64,000 nucleotides of DNA from assembly GCA_020853525.1 (NCBI GenBank), contig JADYYS010000026.1, forward strand, positions 102,333 through 166,332, read 5' to 3'. This stretch comes from Ardenticatenales bacterium. Its GTDB lineage: Bacteria; Chloroflexota; Anaerolineae; Epilineales; Epilineaceae. The translations under genes and the position numbers were made by a program. Position 1 is the stretch's first letter; every line of letters begins with the position of its first letter. This document shows positions 35,947 through 44,560 of the stretch, piece after piece. The notes under the pieces are model-generated. The model made no database searches. It was not told the origin of the DNA and saw only the letters and a program-made list of their open reading frames with translations.

Positions 35947-38900
35947 TCATGACGCGGGTTCGACGGGCTTGCCGACGCCGGGCTCCGACAGGTCGCCAAT
36001 CGTAGCACGCGGCCTTGGTCTGAACCGCGCCAGGATCGCCCGGTCCTCGGACGTCAGCCAGCCGAGCCGAACGAGCGCGACCGCGTACGCGGCGAGCCCG
36101 ACCGGCGCTGCCAGCCAGCCCGGAACGCCGAGGGCGGCGCTGCCGGCGAGAACGAGCGCCAAGCCGCTGGCGGACAGGAGCGGCTGCCAGGCGAGCGCCA
36201 GCACGGGCGGCGCGCCGAGATCGCGCAGCCCCCACAGGAACGGCGCCAGCAGCACGAGCTCGGAGAGAATCGTCACGACCGCCGCGCCGGTGTAGCTGTA
36301 GCGCGGGATCACGATGAGGTTGGCGGTGATGTTGAATGCCGCGGCGGCGGCGAAGCTCCACGTGATCCAGCGCTGGCGGTTGAGGGCGATGAGGACGTAC
36401 TGCGTCACGCCGTTGATGAACGAGAACGGCAGGAACCAGATGAGCACCTGGAGTGCCCGGGCGCCGTTCGGCAGGTAGTCCCGGCCAGCGAGCAGGGCGA
36501 TGAGCGGTTCCGCCAGGAACGTCGTCAGCGTGGCTGCCGGCAGCGCGAGCGCGATCAGCCAGCGCACGGTGTTCTCGTAGGCCGAGCGCAGGCCGCCGTG
36601 GTCGTTCTCGGCGCGGCGGCTCATCAGCGGGAACAGGGCCATGACGAGGTACGGCGGGACGATGAGGAACGCCTCGACCCACTTGTATGCCGCGGAGTAC
36701 CAGCCGACCGCCTGTTCCCCCTGCAGCGGCGCAAGCAGGAGGACATCGATCTTGAAGAACAGCGTCTGGAGAAGGCTGTTGAGCATGAGCGGTAGCGATG
36801 CGACGATCATCCAGCGCGCCAGCTGCGCGCTCGGCCGGCCGAACCAGGCCACGCCGGACGCACGCAGCAACCGTGCCAGCAGGAGGAACGTGACCGCGTT
36901 CACTGCGATCGAGACGGCGGCCATGCCGACGAACCCGTAGCCGCCGGTCAGCGCCAGCGCGCCGAGCGACATCGAGAGCAGCGCTGAGACGATCATCACC
37001 GCCGCCGGCGCCACCATCCGTTCGGTGCCCTGGAAGGCGCTCGTCAGCGCCGCGTTCAGATGGCCCGGCACGAGCGCCACGATGAGCAGGCCGATCGCCA
37101 TCGCCGCTGCCGGGTCGACCGGCCGTCCTGCGGCGGCCATGCCGAAGCCGATGAGGCCAAGGACGGGCAGCGCCGCCAACGTCAGCCCGAACCGGACGGC
37201 GACGCTGGTGCTGACGATCCGCGCCGACTCGGCCGGGCGCCGTGCGATCTCGCGCGCCACGAGCACGCCGAGGCCGAAGCTCGTGACGATCTCGACGAGG
37301 CCGTATGCCGTGATCGCGTAGTAATAAAGGCCGGCGTCGTCAGGTCCGAGTACCCGCATGAACAGCGCCGCGTAGACGAACTGCAGCACCTTCGTCACGA
37401 GGGCCGCGCCGATCGGCCCGGCGGCGTTGACGGTGATCCGCCCGACCGCGTCGTCCTCGCCGATGCGGACGTAGCGGGCCCAGGCGGCGTACACGACCAG
37501 AAGGAACAACAGTACGAGGCCGATGAACGAAGCGTACAGCCCGAGCTTGAGCGACATCGGGAGGTAGCGCAGTTCGACCGTCGATCGACCCGGCGGGATC
37601 GGCACGGCGCGGAGCATCCCGTCGGCCCGGTAGACCGGCACCTCGACGGCGCTGTCCGGCACGCCGCCGGCGGGGGTCACGAAGGCGCGCCAGCCCGGGA
37701 ACCAGCCCTCGTTGACGACGAGCAGCGTGTCGGCGCGGGGCGTGAACACATCGAAGCTGAGGTGGGTGGGCGAGTGCGCGGTGATGCCGATGTCCTTGCG
37801 CACGGCCTGGCGGCCGGGCTCGAGATCGCCCCAGATGTCGGGCTCGGGTTCCTCCTCGAGCAGCACCGTCGTGCCGGGGTCGAATCGCTGCAGCGCGCTG
37901 CGCAGCGCGTCCCCTTCGGCGACCTCGACGATCTTCACCATCCAGGCCCGCGGCATCGCGAGCCGGTTCTCGTACACCTTGACGTCGCCGTCGTCGATCA
38001 GCGCCAGATTCGGGCTCGTGATCTCGTCACGGCTGACGACGTAGCGACCACCCATCGCCGCCAGTGCCGGGCTGTCGAGGGCATCCGGGTCGTGCACGTT
38101 GCCGATGCGGTTGAAGGCAAGCATCGACGCCTGGTCCTCGACGGCCGACCACGTCCGGACGATCCAGCGCGGGATGATCGAGTCGTAGCCCCGCAGATCC
38201 TGGATGCCGAATCGCTGGCCGGTGTTCGGCCAGAGGACGCGCCCTTCGCCGAACCCCACGACGCGGCCCCACTTCACGGCGCCGACCTCGGACAGGAAGC
38301 GCACCGCACGCGGCCGGACACCGGCCAGCGCCGGATCGACGGCCGGGTTAAAGCCGTACCCGATCAGCGCCAGGTCGAGCGCCACCGCGGCGACGGCGAG
38401 CGCGATCCCGCGCCGGCGCACGGCCGGCGCCTCCGTCCGCGCCAGGATGACGACCGCCAAGCCGCTGATCGTCAGGAACAGTGCGAGGTGCAGCCCCGAC
38501 CAGAAGAGGTAGCTGCCGAACACGTCGGCCCCGGCGAAGTGGGCCGCGATCGTGCGCGCCAGGTCGTCGTCCCGGGCGACGGCGCGTGCCACGAGGGACG
38601 ACCACCGGTGCGGCAAGGCCCAGGCGAGGGCGAGGACGATCGCACCCCATGCCCCGAGGCCGAGCGCGAGGCCGCCGGCCACGCGTCCGACGGCGCGGGC
38701 GCGCGGGCCGGCCGTCGATCGGGCGAGGGCGTCGAAGCCGATGGCCGCCAGGACGAGGATGCAGAGGTCGAGCACGAAGACCCAGCGGAACGGCGTGTGC
38801 AGCTGGTCGAAGCCGGGCAGCGCGAAGAGGACGCGATAGAGGGGCGTGCCGAAGGCGCACGCCGCCGCGGTGACGGCCAGGCCAAGCCAGAATCGGGCGC

Positions 38901-40110
38901 CCGCTCGCCAAGCCGCGACGAGCCCGACGGGTGCGAGCAGCCACGGCAGCACGCCGATGTAGGCGGCGGCCTCGACGTAGTTCTTGGCGCCCCAACCGCC
39001 GCCCCAGAACGCGTCGCCGTCCAGCGACACGCGCCGGAGGTCGTCGAGGGACAGGACGGCGTGGTGCGCCGGGTTGCCGAAGAAATCGGGCACGAAGAAC
39101 GTTGCCAGCTGGCGGATGCCGAACGCCCAGCCGATCGCGTCCGCGTAGCGCGTGCCGGTGCGATGGCTCGTGCCGGCCAGCTCGTAGAACGGGACGAGCT
39201 GGGCGCCGGCCACGAGCAGGCCGACGGCGCCGGCCGCGGCCAGCCACAGGAGTGCGGATGCGCCGGCGCGCACGCCGCCGGTGCGACCGATGCCGACGGC
39301 CTGCGAGACGGCAAACGCGGCGGCGACGAGTCCGGCGTAATAGAGGATTTCGGCGTGCCCGGCGAGCGCCGTTGCGGCGGTGGCGAGGGCCGTCACGACG
39401 AGCCAGAACGCCGCGCGGCCCGTCGGCAGGTTCCAGTGGCCGCCGCCGTTGCCGCCGCCGTGTCCGCGTGCGCCGAGCGCCTGCGCAGCGCCGGCGACGC
39501 CGGTCAGGATGAGCGGCGTGAACGCCATGCCCACCTGGATCATCGGGAAGACGGCGTTGGCCACGAACAACGTCGACGCGGACCACCCCACGGCCAGGAA
39601 TGCGGACGCGGCTCGCCCGAGACCGATCTGGCGGCCGAGGGCGAAAGCGAACAGCCCGGCCAGCCAGAGGGTTAGGACGGCGTGCCAGCCGAACGCCCGA
39701 TCGACCCCGAGCCAGGCGAACAGGAGCGTCGGCGGGTAGAGCAGGCTGTGCTGGCCGGCCGCGAAGAACGGCAGCCCTCCGAGCACGAACGGGTTCCACA
39801 GCGGCGCCTGCCCCCGGCTCAGCGCGTCGACGGCAAACTGCTTCCAGACGACGTTCTGAAATACGAGGTCGGCCAGCAAGCCGTTCTGCGGCCGGAGGAT
39901 GCCGCGCGCGGCGAGGGCATCGCGGAACACCGGATCGGCGGTCAGCGCATCATACGGTACGAGCGTGAGGCCGCCCACGGTCTGGCGCCAGAAGAGGAAG
40001 AGTGGGACGACCAGGAGCAGCGCCGCCGGCCACGCCGCGACGATCGTCCGCCTGAGCCGGGGCCCGAACCGACGGCCGAGCGCGGAGACTTGGCGCTGGG
40101 CAGACGTCAT
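35947..40110 (-). CDS. YfhO-like membrane protein fused to a polysaccharide flippase
   Basis: 1387 aa from ATG 40110 (a GTG 48 bases upstream is possible). The first 900 residues resemble YfhO-type multi-spanning envelope proteins: VPYDALTADPVF, QAPLWNPFVLGGLPFFAAGQ, many membrane helices, then a soluble beta domain (about 590-840) ending at a membrane helix. The last 460 residues form a complete MOP-superfamily flippase of the Wzx/polysaccharide-transporter type with about 12-14 helices (FMRVLGPDDAGLYYYAITAYGL, WYSAAYKWVEAFLIVPPYLVMALFPLMSRR). YfhO proteins are tied to glycosylation of teichoic acids or lipids, so a single polypeptide may join sugar transfer and lipid-linked sugar export. 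It is followed closely by the selenoprotein gene. Confidence 0.8.
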   Translation of the reverse strand: MTSAQRQVSALGRRFGPRLRRTIVAAWPAALLLVVPLFLFWRQTVGGLTLVPYDALTADPVFRDALAARGILRPQNGLLADLVFQNVVWKQFAVDALSRGQAPLWNPFVLGGLPFFAAGQHSLLYPPTLLFAWLGVDRAFGWHAVLTLWLAGLFAFALGRQIGLGRAASAFLAVGWSASTLFVANAVFPMIQVGMAFTPLILTGVAGAAQALGARGHGGGNGGGHWNLPTGRAAFWLVVTALATAATALAGHAEILYYAGLVAAAFAVSQAVGIGRTGGVRAGASALLWLAAAGAVGLLVAGAQLVPFYELAGTSHRTGTRYADAIGWAFGIRQLATFFVPDFFGNPAHHAVLSLDDLRRVSLDGDAFWGGGWGAKNYVEAAAYIGVLPWLLAPVGLVAAWRAGARFWLGLAVTAAACAFGTPLYRVLFALPGFDQLHTPFRWVFVLDLCILVLAAIGFDALARSTAGPRARAVGRVAGGLALGLGAWGAIVLALAWALPHRWSSLVARAVARDDDLARTIAAHFAGADVFGSYLFWSGLHLALFLTISGLAVVILARTEAPAVRRRGIALAVAAVALDLALIGYGFNPAVDPALAGVRPRAVRFLSEVGAVKWGRVVGFGEGRVLWPNTGQRFGIQDLRGYDSIIPRWIVRTWSAVEDQASMLAFNRIGNVHDPDALDSPALAAMGGRYVVSRDEITSPNLALIDDGDVKVYENRLAMPRAWMVKIVEVAEGDALRSALQRFDPGTTVLLEEEPEPDIWGDLEPGRQAVRKDIGITAHSPTHLSFDVFTPRADTLLVVNEGWFPGWRAFVTPAGGVPDSAVEVPVYRADGMLRAVPIPPGRSTVELRYLPMSLKLGLYASFIGLVLLFLLVVYAAWARYVRIGEDDAVGRITVNAAGPIGAALVTKVLQFVYAALFMRVLGPDDAGLYYYAITAYGLVEIVTSFGLGVLVAREIARRPAESARIVSTSVAVRFGLTLAALPVLGLIGFGMAAAGRPVDPAAAMAIGLLIVALVPGHLNAALTSAFQGTERMVAPAAVMIVSALLSMSLGALALTGGYGFVGMAAVSIAVNAVTFLLLARLLRASGVAWFGRPSAQLARWMIVASLPLMLNSLLQTLFFKIDVLLLAPLQGEQAVGWYSAAYKWVEAFLIVPPYLVMALFPLMSRRAENDHGGLRSAYENTVRWLIALALPAATLTTFLAEPLIALLAGRDYLPNGARALQVLIWFLPFSFINGVTQYVLIALNRQRWITWSFAAAAAFNITANLIVIPRYSYTGAAVVTILSELVLLAPFLWGLRDLGAPPVLALAWQPLLSASGLALVLAGSAALGVPGWLAAPVGLAAYAVALVRLGWLTSEDRAILARFRPRPRATIGDLSEPGVGKPVEPAS

Positions 40111-40311
40111 CCGCGGCGCACGGCCACGGCATGGCCGGGTGAACCGGCGGAGGCCCACTTGGGCGCGCGGCCGGAGGCGGACGACAACGCGGGAGAGCGG
40201 ACGGCTTCGCGGACGACGGCTTCACGTTCCATGGGGCGACTAGGATAACTCTGCCCCTCGGCCGTGCGCCAATGCGGACCCGCGTGACGATCCGGCGAAT
40301 GCCGTCCGACG

Positions 40312-40884
40312 CTAAGCCGTTCGCCGCCGAGCCGCGGGCTCGCCGGCGCCGCGACGGACGATCGTCAACACCGGGCCGATGATCTCGACGTCGACGGCCG
40401 CGACGAAGAGCGGCGGCACCGTGCGGTTCTCGGGCTGCAGGCGGAGGTGCCGATCGCCGGATCGGTGCACGCGGAGCAGCTGGACCGCGTCCGTGCCCCG
40501 CATGCAAAGCGCCGCCAGCGCGCCTTCGGCCACCGCCCCCCCCTTGGCGACGAGCACGGCGTCGCCGGGCTGGACGAGGGCGTCCGGCCAACCGTGCTCC
40601 GGCGCATCGAGGCGCGTGACCGCGCCGGCGGCGCCGAGTCCCGCCCAGAGCGCGCCGGCCGCCGCAACGGCGTCCAGTGCGGGAGGTGGAGCGAACGGTG
40701 TCGTGTCGGCAAGCGACCGGGAACGACGCTCAGCCCGGCGTCCGAGCGGGAGCGCCAGCGGCAGCTGCGCCGAGCGCGTGCGCACCACGGAGCGCGGCCG
40801 ACGCTGGGCCGATGGGGCGGCGCCGGCGCGGCGGGTGACGGGGCTGTCGGCGAGGAGCTCGAGCGCGGTCGGCAGGACGTTCAT
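40312..40884 (-). CDS. LexA/S24-like protein lacking HTH and catalytic residues
   Basis: 190 aa. The C-terminal half follows the S24/LexA fold: ALVQPGDAVLVAKGGAVAEGALAALC, HLRLQPENRTVPPLFV, VEIIGPVLTIVRRG. The region that should hold the catalytic Ser (GDSM type) reads EHGWPDAL, and the Lys position reads VQLLRV, so self-cleavage is unlikely. The N-terminal 70 residues are basic and Pro/Arg-rich, with no helix-turn-helix visible. The ATG at 40884 (GGAG nine bases upstream) is chosen over an earlier one because the promoter at 40932-40960 leaves only this start inside the mRNA. It may be a regulator or a partner of a true LexA-like repressor. Confidence 0.6.
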   Translation of the reverse strand: MNVLPTALELLADSPVTRRAGAAPSAQRRPRSVVRTRSAQLPLALPLGRRAERRSRSLADTTPFAPPPALDAVAAAGALWAGLGAAGAVTRLDAPEHGWPDALVQPGDAVLVAKGGAVAEGALAALCMRGTDAVQLLRVHRSGDRHLRLQPENRTVPPLFVAAVDVEIIGPVLTIVRRGAGEPAARRRTA

Positions 40885-40931
40885 GTCAGTGCTCCACGGT
40901 TCAGACGCTTCGCGGCGTCGATCGTAGAACA

Positions 40932-40960
40932 AATATACTAGAACATATGTGCCATGTCAA
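40932..40960 (-). promoter_or_regulatory. Sigma70 promoter with embedded SOS-box-like palindrome
   Basis: Minus strand: TTGACA (40955-40960), a 17-base spacer and TATATT (40932-40937). The spacer holds GAAC-ATAT-GTGC on the plus strand (40941-40952), one base away from the Gram-positive LexA box GAAC-N4-GTTC. A second GAAC half-site lies at 40927-40930. An operator in this position would block RNA polymerase. Confidence 0.65.
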
Positions 40961-40993
40961 GCGCGTCGCCGGCCGAACCGCCCATCAAGAAGC

Positions 40994-41017
40994 GGCGCCT
41001 CTCAGGGGAGAGGCGCC
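40994..41017 (-). terminator. Terminator hairpin after rpsT
   Basis: A perfect 10-bp stem, GGCGCCTCTC/GAGAGGCGCC, with a 4-base loop lies 35 bases past the rpsT stop. On the minus strand it is followed by GCTTCTTG, a weak U tract. Confidence 0.6.
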
Positions 41018-41051
41018 GTCAGGGGGCGAATCACGTTCCGGCCGACGGGAC

Positions 41052-41327
41052 TCAGGCGCGCGCGGCGGCGGCCTTGTTGAACGCCAGCATCAGGCGCGAC
41101 TTGCGCCGAGCGGCGTTGTTGGCGTGGATCACGCCCTTCGAGGCGGCGCGGTCGAGCGCCTCGCAAGCCAGGCGCACGGCAGCCTGGGCCTCATCATGCT
41201 GCCCGAGGTCGAGGTGCATCCGGGCGCGCTTCACGAACGTGCGCGCGCGGGTGCGGTACCAGCGGTTGCGCGCGTGGCGCTTCGTCGCCTGACGGGCGGC
41301 CTTTTCAGCGGATGCGGTGTTCGCCAC
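41052..41327 (-). CDS. rpsT: 30S ribosomal protein S20
   Basis: 91 aa, normal length, very rich in Ala, Arg and Lys. The order of helices and the segments KRHARNRWYRTRARTFVKRA and GVIHANNAARRKSRLMLAFN are those of bacterial S20, which binds 16S rRNA early in 30S assembly. The start is GTG with GGAG about seven bases upstream. It is monocistronic, bounded downstream by a strong hairpin. The gap upstream (41328-41516) shows only a small palindrome. Confidence 0.95.
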   Translation of the reverse strand: MANTASAEKAARQATKRHARNRWYRTRARTFVKRARMHLDLGQHDEAQAAVRLACEALDRAASKGVIHANNAARRKSRLMLAFNKAAAARA

Positions 41328-41483
41328 GGATGTTCTCCTCGGCCGCGCATGCGGCGCTCACTCGACGGCGGCCCGGCTCGCGCCGCGCATCGTCGTTCAA
41401 CGAAGGATGACGATTGAAAGCTGGATCACGGCGCGCACGTGCCGGATGCCGACCCGCGATTCTGCGCTGCCGAACCGCGAACG

Positions 41484-41503
41484 GCGATGATAGGCATCAT
41501 CGC
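41484..41503 (-). terminator. Small palindrome, possible terminator of the ABC exporter gene
   Basis: GCGATGAT-AGGC-ATCATCGC forms a perfect 8-bp hairpin. It lies about 115 bases past the exporter stop, beyond repeat copy C, and has no U tract, so its role is uncertain. Confidence 0.25.
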
Positions 41504-41516
41504 TCGGGGGAGCAAG

Positions 41517-41621
41517 TTTGAGGGCCAGTACCCCGCCACCGGACACGCTCGGACTGGCCACCAGAGCACCAGAGCATACGGAACCCGGAGATCCTGCCGT
41601 GGCGGGGTACTGGCCCTCAAA
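41517..41621. repeat. Palindromic dispersed repeat, copy C
   Basis: 105 bases with perfect 23-base inverted ends (41517-41539 and 41599-41621) starting TTTGAGGGCCAGTACCCC. The right end, read on the minus strand, provides the TGA stop of the ABC exporter. The inside (GGACACGCTCGG, GCCACCAGAGC, GGAACCCGGAGA) matches copy D at 61657. Confidence 0.8.
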
Positions 41622-43515
41622 GGTGGCCGGTCGGTCGCCCTTCGGCGGTCCGGCCGGCCGCGGCAAGGGCCGTCGGCGTGAACTGGGTGTGATAAAGGTC
41701 GGCGTAGCGACCGTCGGCCGCGAGCAGCGAGGCGTGGGAACCGCGCTCCACCAGGCGGCCGCCTTCGACGACGAGGATCAGGTCGGCCGCTTGCACGGTG
41801 GAAAGACGGTGGGCGATGACGAGGTTCGTGCGGCCGCGCATGACGCGCGCGAGCGCTTCCTGCACGAGCGCCTCGTTCTCGGTGTCGAGGTGGCTCGTCG
41901 CCTCGTCGAGGACGAGCACCGCCGGGTTCTTGAGGATGACCCGCGCCAGGGCGAGGCGCTGCTTCTCGCCGCCCGAGAGGCGGTAGCCGCGCTCGCCCAC
42001 GACGGTGTCGTAGCCGTGCTCGAGGTCGAGGATGCGGGTGTGGATGTTGGCGGCGCGGCAGGCGGCCTCGAGCGCCGCGTCGTCCGCGTCCGGCGCGGCG
42101 AAGAGAAGGTTCGCGCGGATCGTGTCGTGAAACAGGTAGCTCTCCTGGGTCACGACACCGACGTGGCGGGCGACGCTGGCGAGCGTCACGTCTCGCAGGT
42201 CGTGGCCGTCGAGCGTCACGCGGCCCGAGGTCGGGTCGTACAGGCGAGCCATCAGGTAACTGATCGTCGTCTTCCCGGCGCCGCTCGGGCCCACGAGGGC
42301 GACGGTCTGGCCGTGACGCATCGTGAAGTCGATGCCCGCCAAGGACCACGTCGTGCCGCCGGGCGGGGCGGCTCCGGACGACGGGTAGGCGAAGGCGACC
42401 CCTTCGAATCGGACGTCGCCCGTTACGCGCTCGAGGTCGAGGGCGCCCGGGCGCTCGTCGATCTCGGGCACGAGGTCGAGGTACTCGAACAGCCGCTCGA
42501 AGCTGACGAGCGAGCTGACGAACTCCACCTGGATGTTCGACAGGCTCGTGATCGGCCCGAACAGTCGGTTGAGGTAGGCGGCGAAGGCGACGATCAGGCC
42601 GGGGCTGATCTCCCCGGCAAGCACGAGGTGGCCGCCTGCCCAGTACATGACGGCCGTGCCGACCGCTGTTGCGATCCCGAGGCCGAAGAAGAACCAGCGG
42701 CTGACGACGGCCCGCCGGATGCCGATGTCGCGCACCGCCGCCGCGCGCTCGGCGTAGCGCCCGATGCTGTCCGCCTGACGTCCGAACACGCGGATCAGAA
42801 GAGCTCCGCTGACGTTGACGGTCTCGAGGAGCTGGCTGGACATCGCGGCGTTCAACTCGCTGTTCTCGCGCCGGATCTGGCGCAGCACGAGCCCGATCCG
42901 CTTTGCGGGCAGGACGAACAGCGGCACGACGGCCACCGCCAGCAGCGTCAGTCGCCACTCGAGCCGCAGCATGATCGCCAGCGTCGTGCTGAGGGTCAGG
43001 ACGCTCGAGAGGACGTTCGGCACGGTGTTCACCACGGCGTTCTGCGCGCCGACGACGTCGTTCTCGAGGCGGGACGTGATCTCGCCGGTCCGGGTGGCCG
43101 TGAAGAACCGCAGGCCAAGGCGCTGGAGATGGCTGTACGCCGCCACGCGGAGGTCGAAGATCAAGCCCTCGCCGACCGTGGCGTTCTGGTGGCGCTGCCA
43201 GGCGCCGAGCAGGCTCGAGGCGATCGGCACGGCCAGCAGGCCGAGAGCGAGCTGGTTCAGGCGCCCGGGGGTTAGCGAGATCCGACCGGTGGCCTCGTTC
43301 AAGGCCAGGCTGTCGATCAGGCGGGCATACAGCAGCGGCGGCACGAGCTCGACCAGGGAGATGATCAGCAGGAGCGCGAGCATGAGCGCGACGCGACGCC
43401 GGTACGGCCAGACCCACCCCGCGACACGGCGCAGCAGTGCCGCGTCCACCTTGGGTTGTGGGCGGGACGGATCGTGTTGGATGAAGCTCGACCACCCTGA
43501 GCCGTGCATGTGCAT
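41617..43515 (-). CDS. ABC exporter, fused permease-ATPase
   Basis: 632 aa half-transporter of the type IV exporter fold (MsbA/MdlB-like). Six membrane helices lie in residues about 40-330 and the nucleotide-binding domain in about 370-610: Walker A VGPSGAGKTT, signature LSGGEKQR, Walker B VLVLDEATSHLD and the switch His in IAHRLST. All catalytic residues are present, so it can work as a homodimer. The substrate may be lipid, peptide or drug. The ATG at 43515 has no ribosome site but TATCGT lies 6 bases upstream. It is divergent from the SurA-like gene. Its stop codon is inside a palindromic repeat. Confidence 0.9.
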   Translation of the reverse strand: MHMHGSGWSSFIQHDPSRPQPKVDAALLRRVAGWVWPYRRRVALMLALLLIISLVELVPPLLYARLIDSLALNEATGRISLTPGRLNQLALGLLAVPIASSLLGAWQRHQNATVGEGLIFDLRVAAYSHLQRLGLRFFTATRTGEITSRLENDVVGAQNAVVNTVPNVLSSVLTLSTTLAIMLRLEWRLTLLAVAVVPLFVLPAKRIGLVLRQIRRENSELNAAMSSQLLETVNVSGALLIRVFGRQADSIGRYAERAAAVRDIGIRRAVVSRWFFFGLGIATAVGTAVMYWAGGHLVLAGEISPGLIVAFAAYLNRLFGPITSLSNIQVEFVSSLVSFERLFEYLDLVPEIDERPGALDLERVTGDVRFEGVAFAYPSSGAAPPGGTTWSLAGIDFTMRHGQTVALVGPSGAGKTTISYLMARLYDPTSGRVTLDGHDLRDVTLASVARHVGVVTQESYLFHDTIRANLLFAAPDADDAALEAACRAANIHTRILDLEHGYDTVVGERGYRLSGGEKQRLALARVILKNPAVLVLDEATSHLDTENEALVQEALARVMRGRTNLVIAHRLSTVQAADLILVVEGGRLVERGSHASLLAADGRYADLYHTQFTPTALAAAGRTAEGRPTGHL

Positions 43516-43521
43516 CCGGCA

Positions 43522-43527
43522 ACGATA
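43522..43527 (-). promoter_or_regulatory. -10-like box for the ABC exporter
   Basis: Minus-strand TATCGT followed by 6 bases and the ATG at 43515; no Shine-Dalgarno sequence. Confidence 0.35.
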
Positions 43528-43585
43528 GCGCAGGCCGATCGTTTCTCATCTATGATTGCCGGCCGTTCCCGTTCGTTTCGACCTC

Positions 43586-44560
43586 GTGAGCCGCCGCCCG
43601 AACGTCGGCGTGACGGCACCCGAAATCGAGCCCGCACTCCTGCCCCTGAAAGCGCTGACCGGCATGCCTTTGCTCAAGATCGAGACTCGACCCAAGGCGA
43701 AAGCCTCGGACCGCCGGCCCGAGCCGCGCCAGTCCGGCGCGCGCCCGCCGGACGCCGGCCCCACCGGCGGCGGCCTGCTGCCGATCATCGCCGGCGGCAG
43801 CCTGGCGCTGCTGCTGCTGGCCGGCGTGGCCGCGGTGCTGTTGCGGCGCCGGCCGGACGCGGCCACGCCGCCGGCGCAGGTCCCGGTGAACGGCACCGCG
43901 GCATCGATGCCCGGCGCCGTGCCGGCTGTCGGCGCCGGCGTCGTGCCGACGATGCAGCCGCTGGCCGCGCTGGCCAACATCCCGCCGCTCAACCCCGACT
44001 TCCCGCGCGAGTCGATGGTCGCCAACATCGACGGCGTGCCGTTTCTGATGGCCGATCTCGAGATCGCCGTCCGCGTGGCGCGCACGATCGCCACGCTCTC
44101 GGCCGACCCCGTGCCGAACTACGACGACGCGCCGGGGATGCGGGCCTTCCAGGTCAAGCTGCTGCGGCGGCAGATCGACGCGATCCTGTTGGAGAACGCG
44201 GCGCGGTCGCTGCCCGACAAGCCGCCGCCGCTGTCCGCACAGGAGCTGATCGACAGCCTCCTGACCCGCCAAAGTGCGGCACGGCAACAGCTCGATGATG
44301 CGATGGCGGCGAACGGCGTCGCAGAGGCGAACGTCGTGGCCTTCCTGCAACGGGCCGGCGACATCGACCTGTTCATCCAGTCCGAGATCCTCAAGGACCT
44401 GCCCCAGGACGAGCGCCAGAATGCCGAGCGGCGCGACGCGTTGGTTCGCGACTGGCTCGACCGGGCGTGGGAGACGCAGAGCGTCCAGATCTACTTCTAC
44501 GATCCGGACAGCGTTCTGCCGGCGGAGGAACGTGGCGCCGAACCGGCGACGCAGCCATGA
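43586..44560 (+). CDS. Membrane-anchored SurA-N-like protein
   Basis: 324 aa from GTG 43586. A TTG at 43556 and an ATG at 43664 are alternatives, and none has a good ribosome site. A basic cytoplasmic segment precedes one membrane helix (LLPIIAGGSLALLLLAGVAAVLL). The extracytoplasmic part is helical and resembles the N-terminal chaperone region of SurA/trigger-factor-type proteins (MVANIDGVPFLMADLEIAVRVART, AFQVKLLRRQIDAILLENAA, ELIDSLLTRQSAARQQLDDAM). No parvulin PPIase domain follows. Its stop overlaps the start of the TlpA-like gene (ATGA), so folding and thiol chemistry outside the membrane may be linked. Confidence 0.65.
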   Translation: MSRRPNVGVTAPEIEPALLPLKALTGMPLLKIETRPKAKASDRRPEPRQSGARPPDAGPTGGGLLPIIAGGSLALLLLAGVAAVLLRRRPDAATPPAQVPVNGTAASMPGAVPAVGAGVVPTMQPLAALANIPPLNPDFPRESMVANIDGVPFLMADLEIAVRVARTIATLSADPVPNYDDAPGMRAFQVKLLRRQIDAILLENAARSLPDKPPPLSAQELIDSLLTRQSAARQQLDDAMAANGVAEANVVAFLQRAGDIDLFIQSEILKDLPQDERQNAERRDALVRDWLDRAWETQSVQIYFYDPDSVLPAEERGAEPATQP

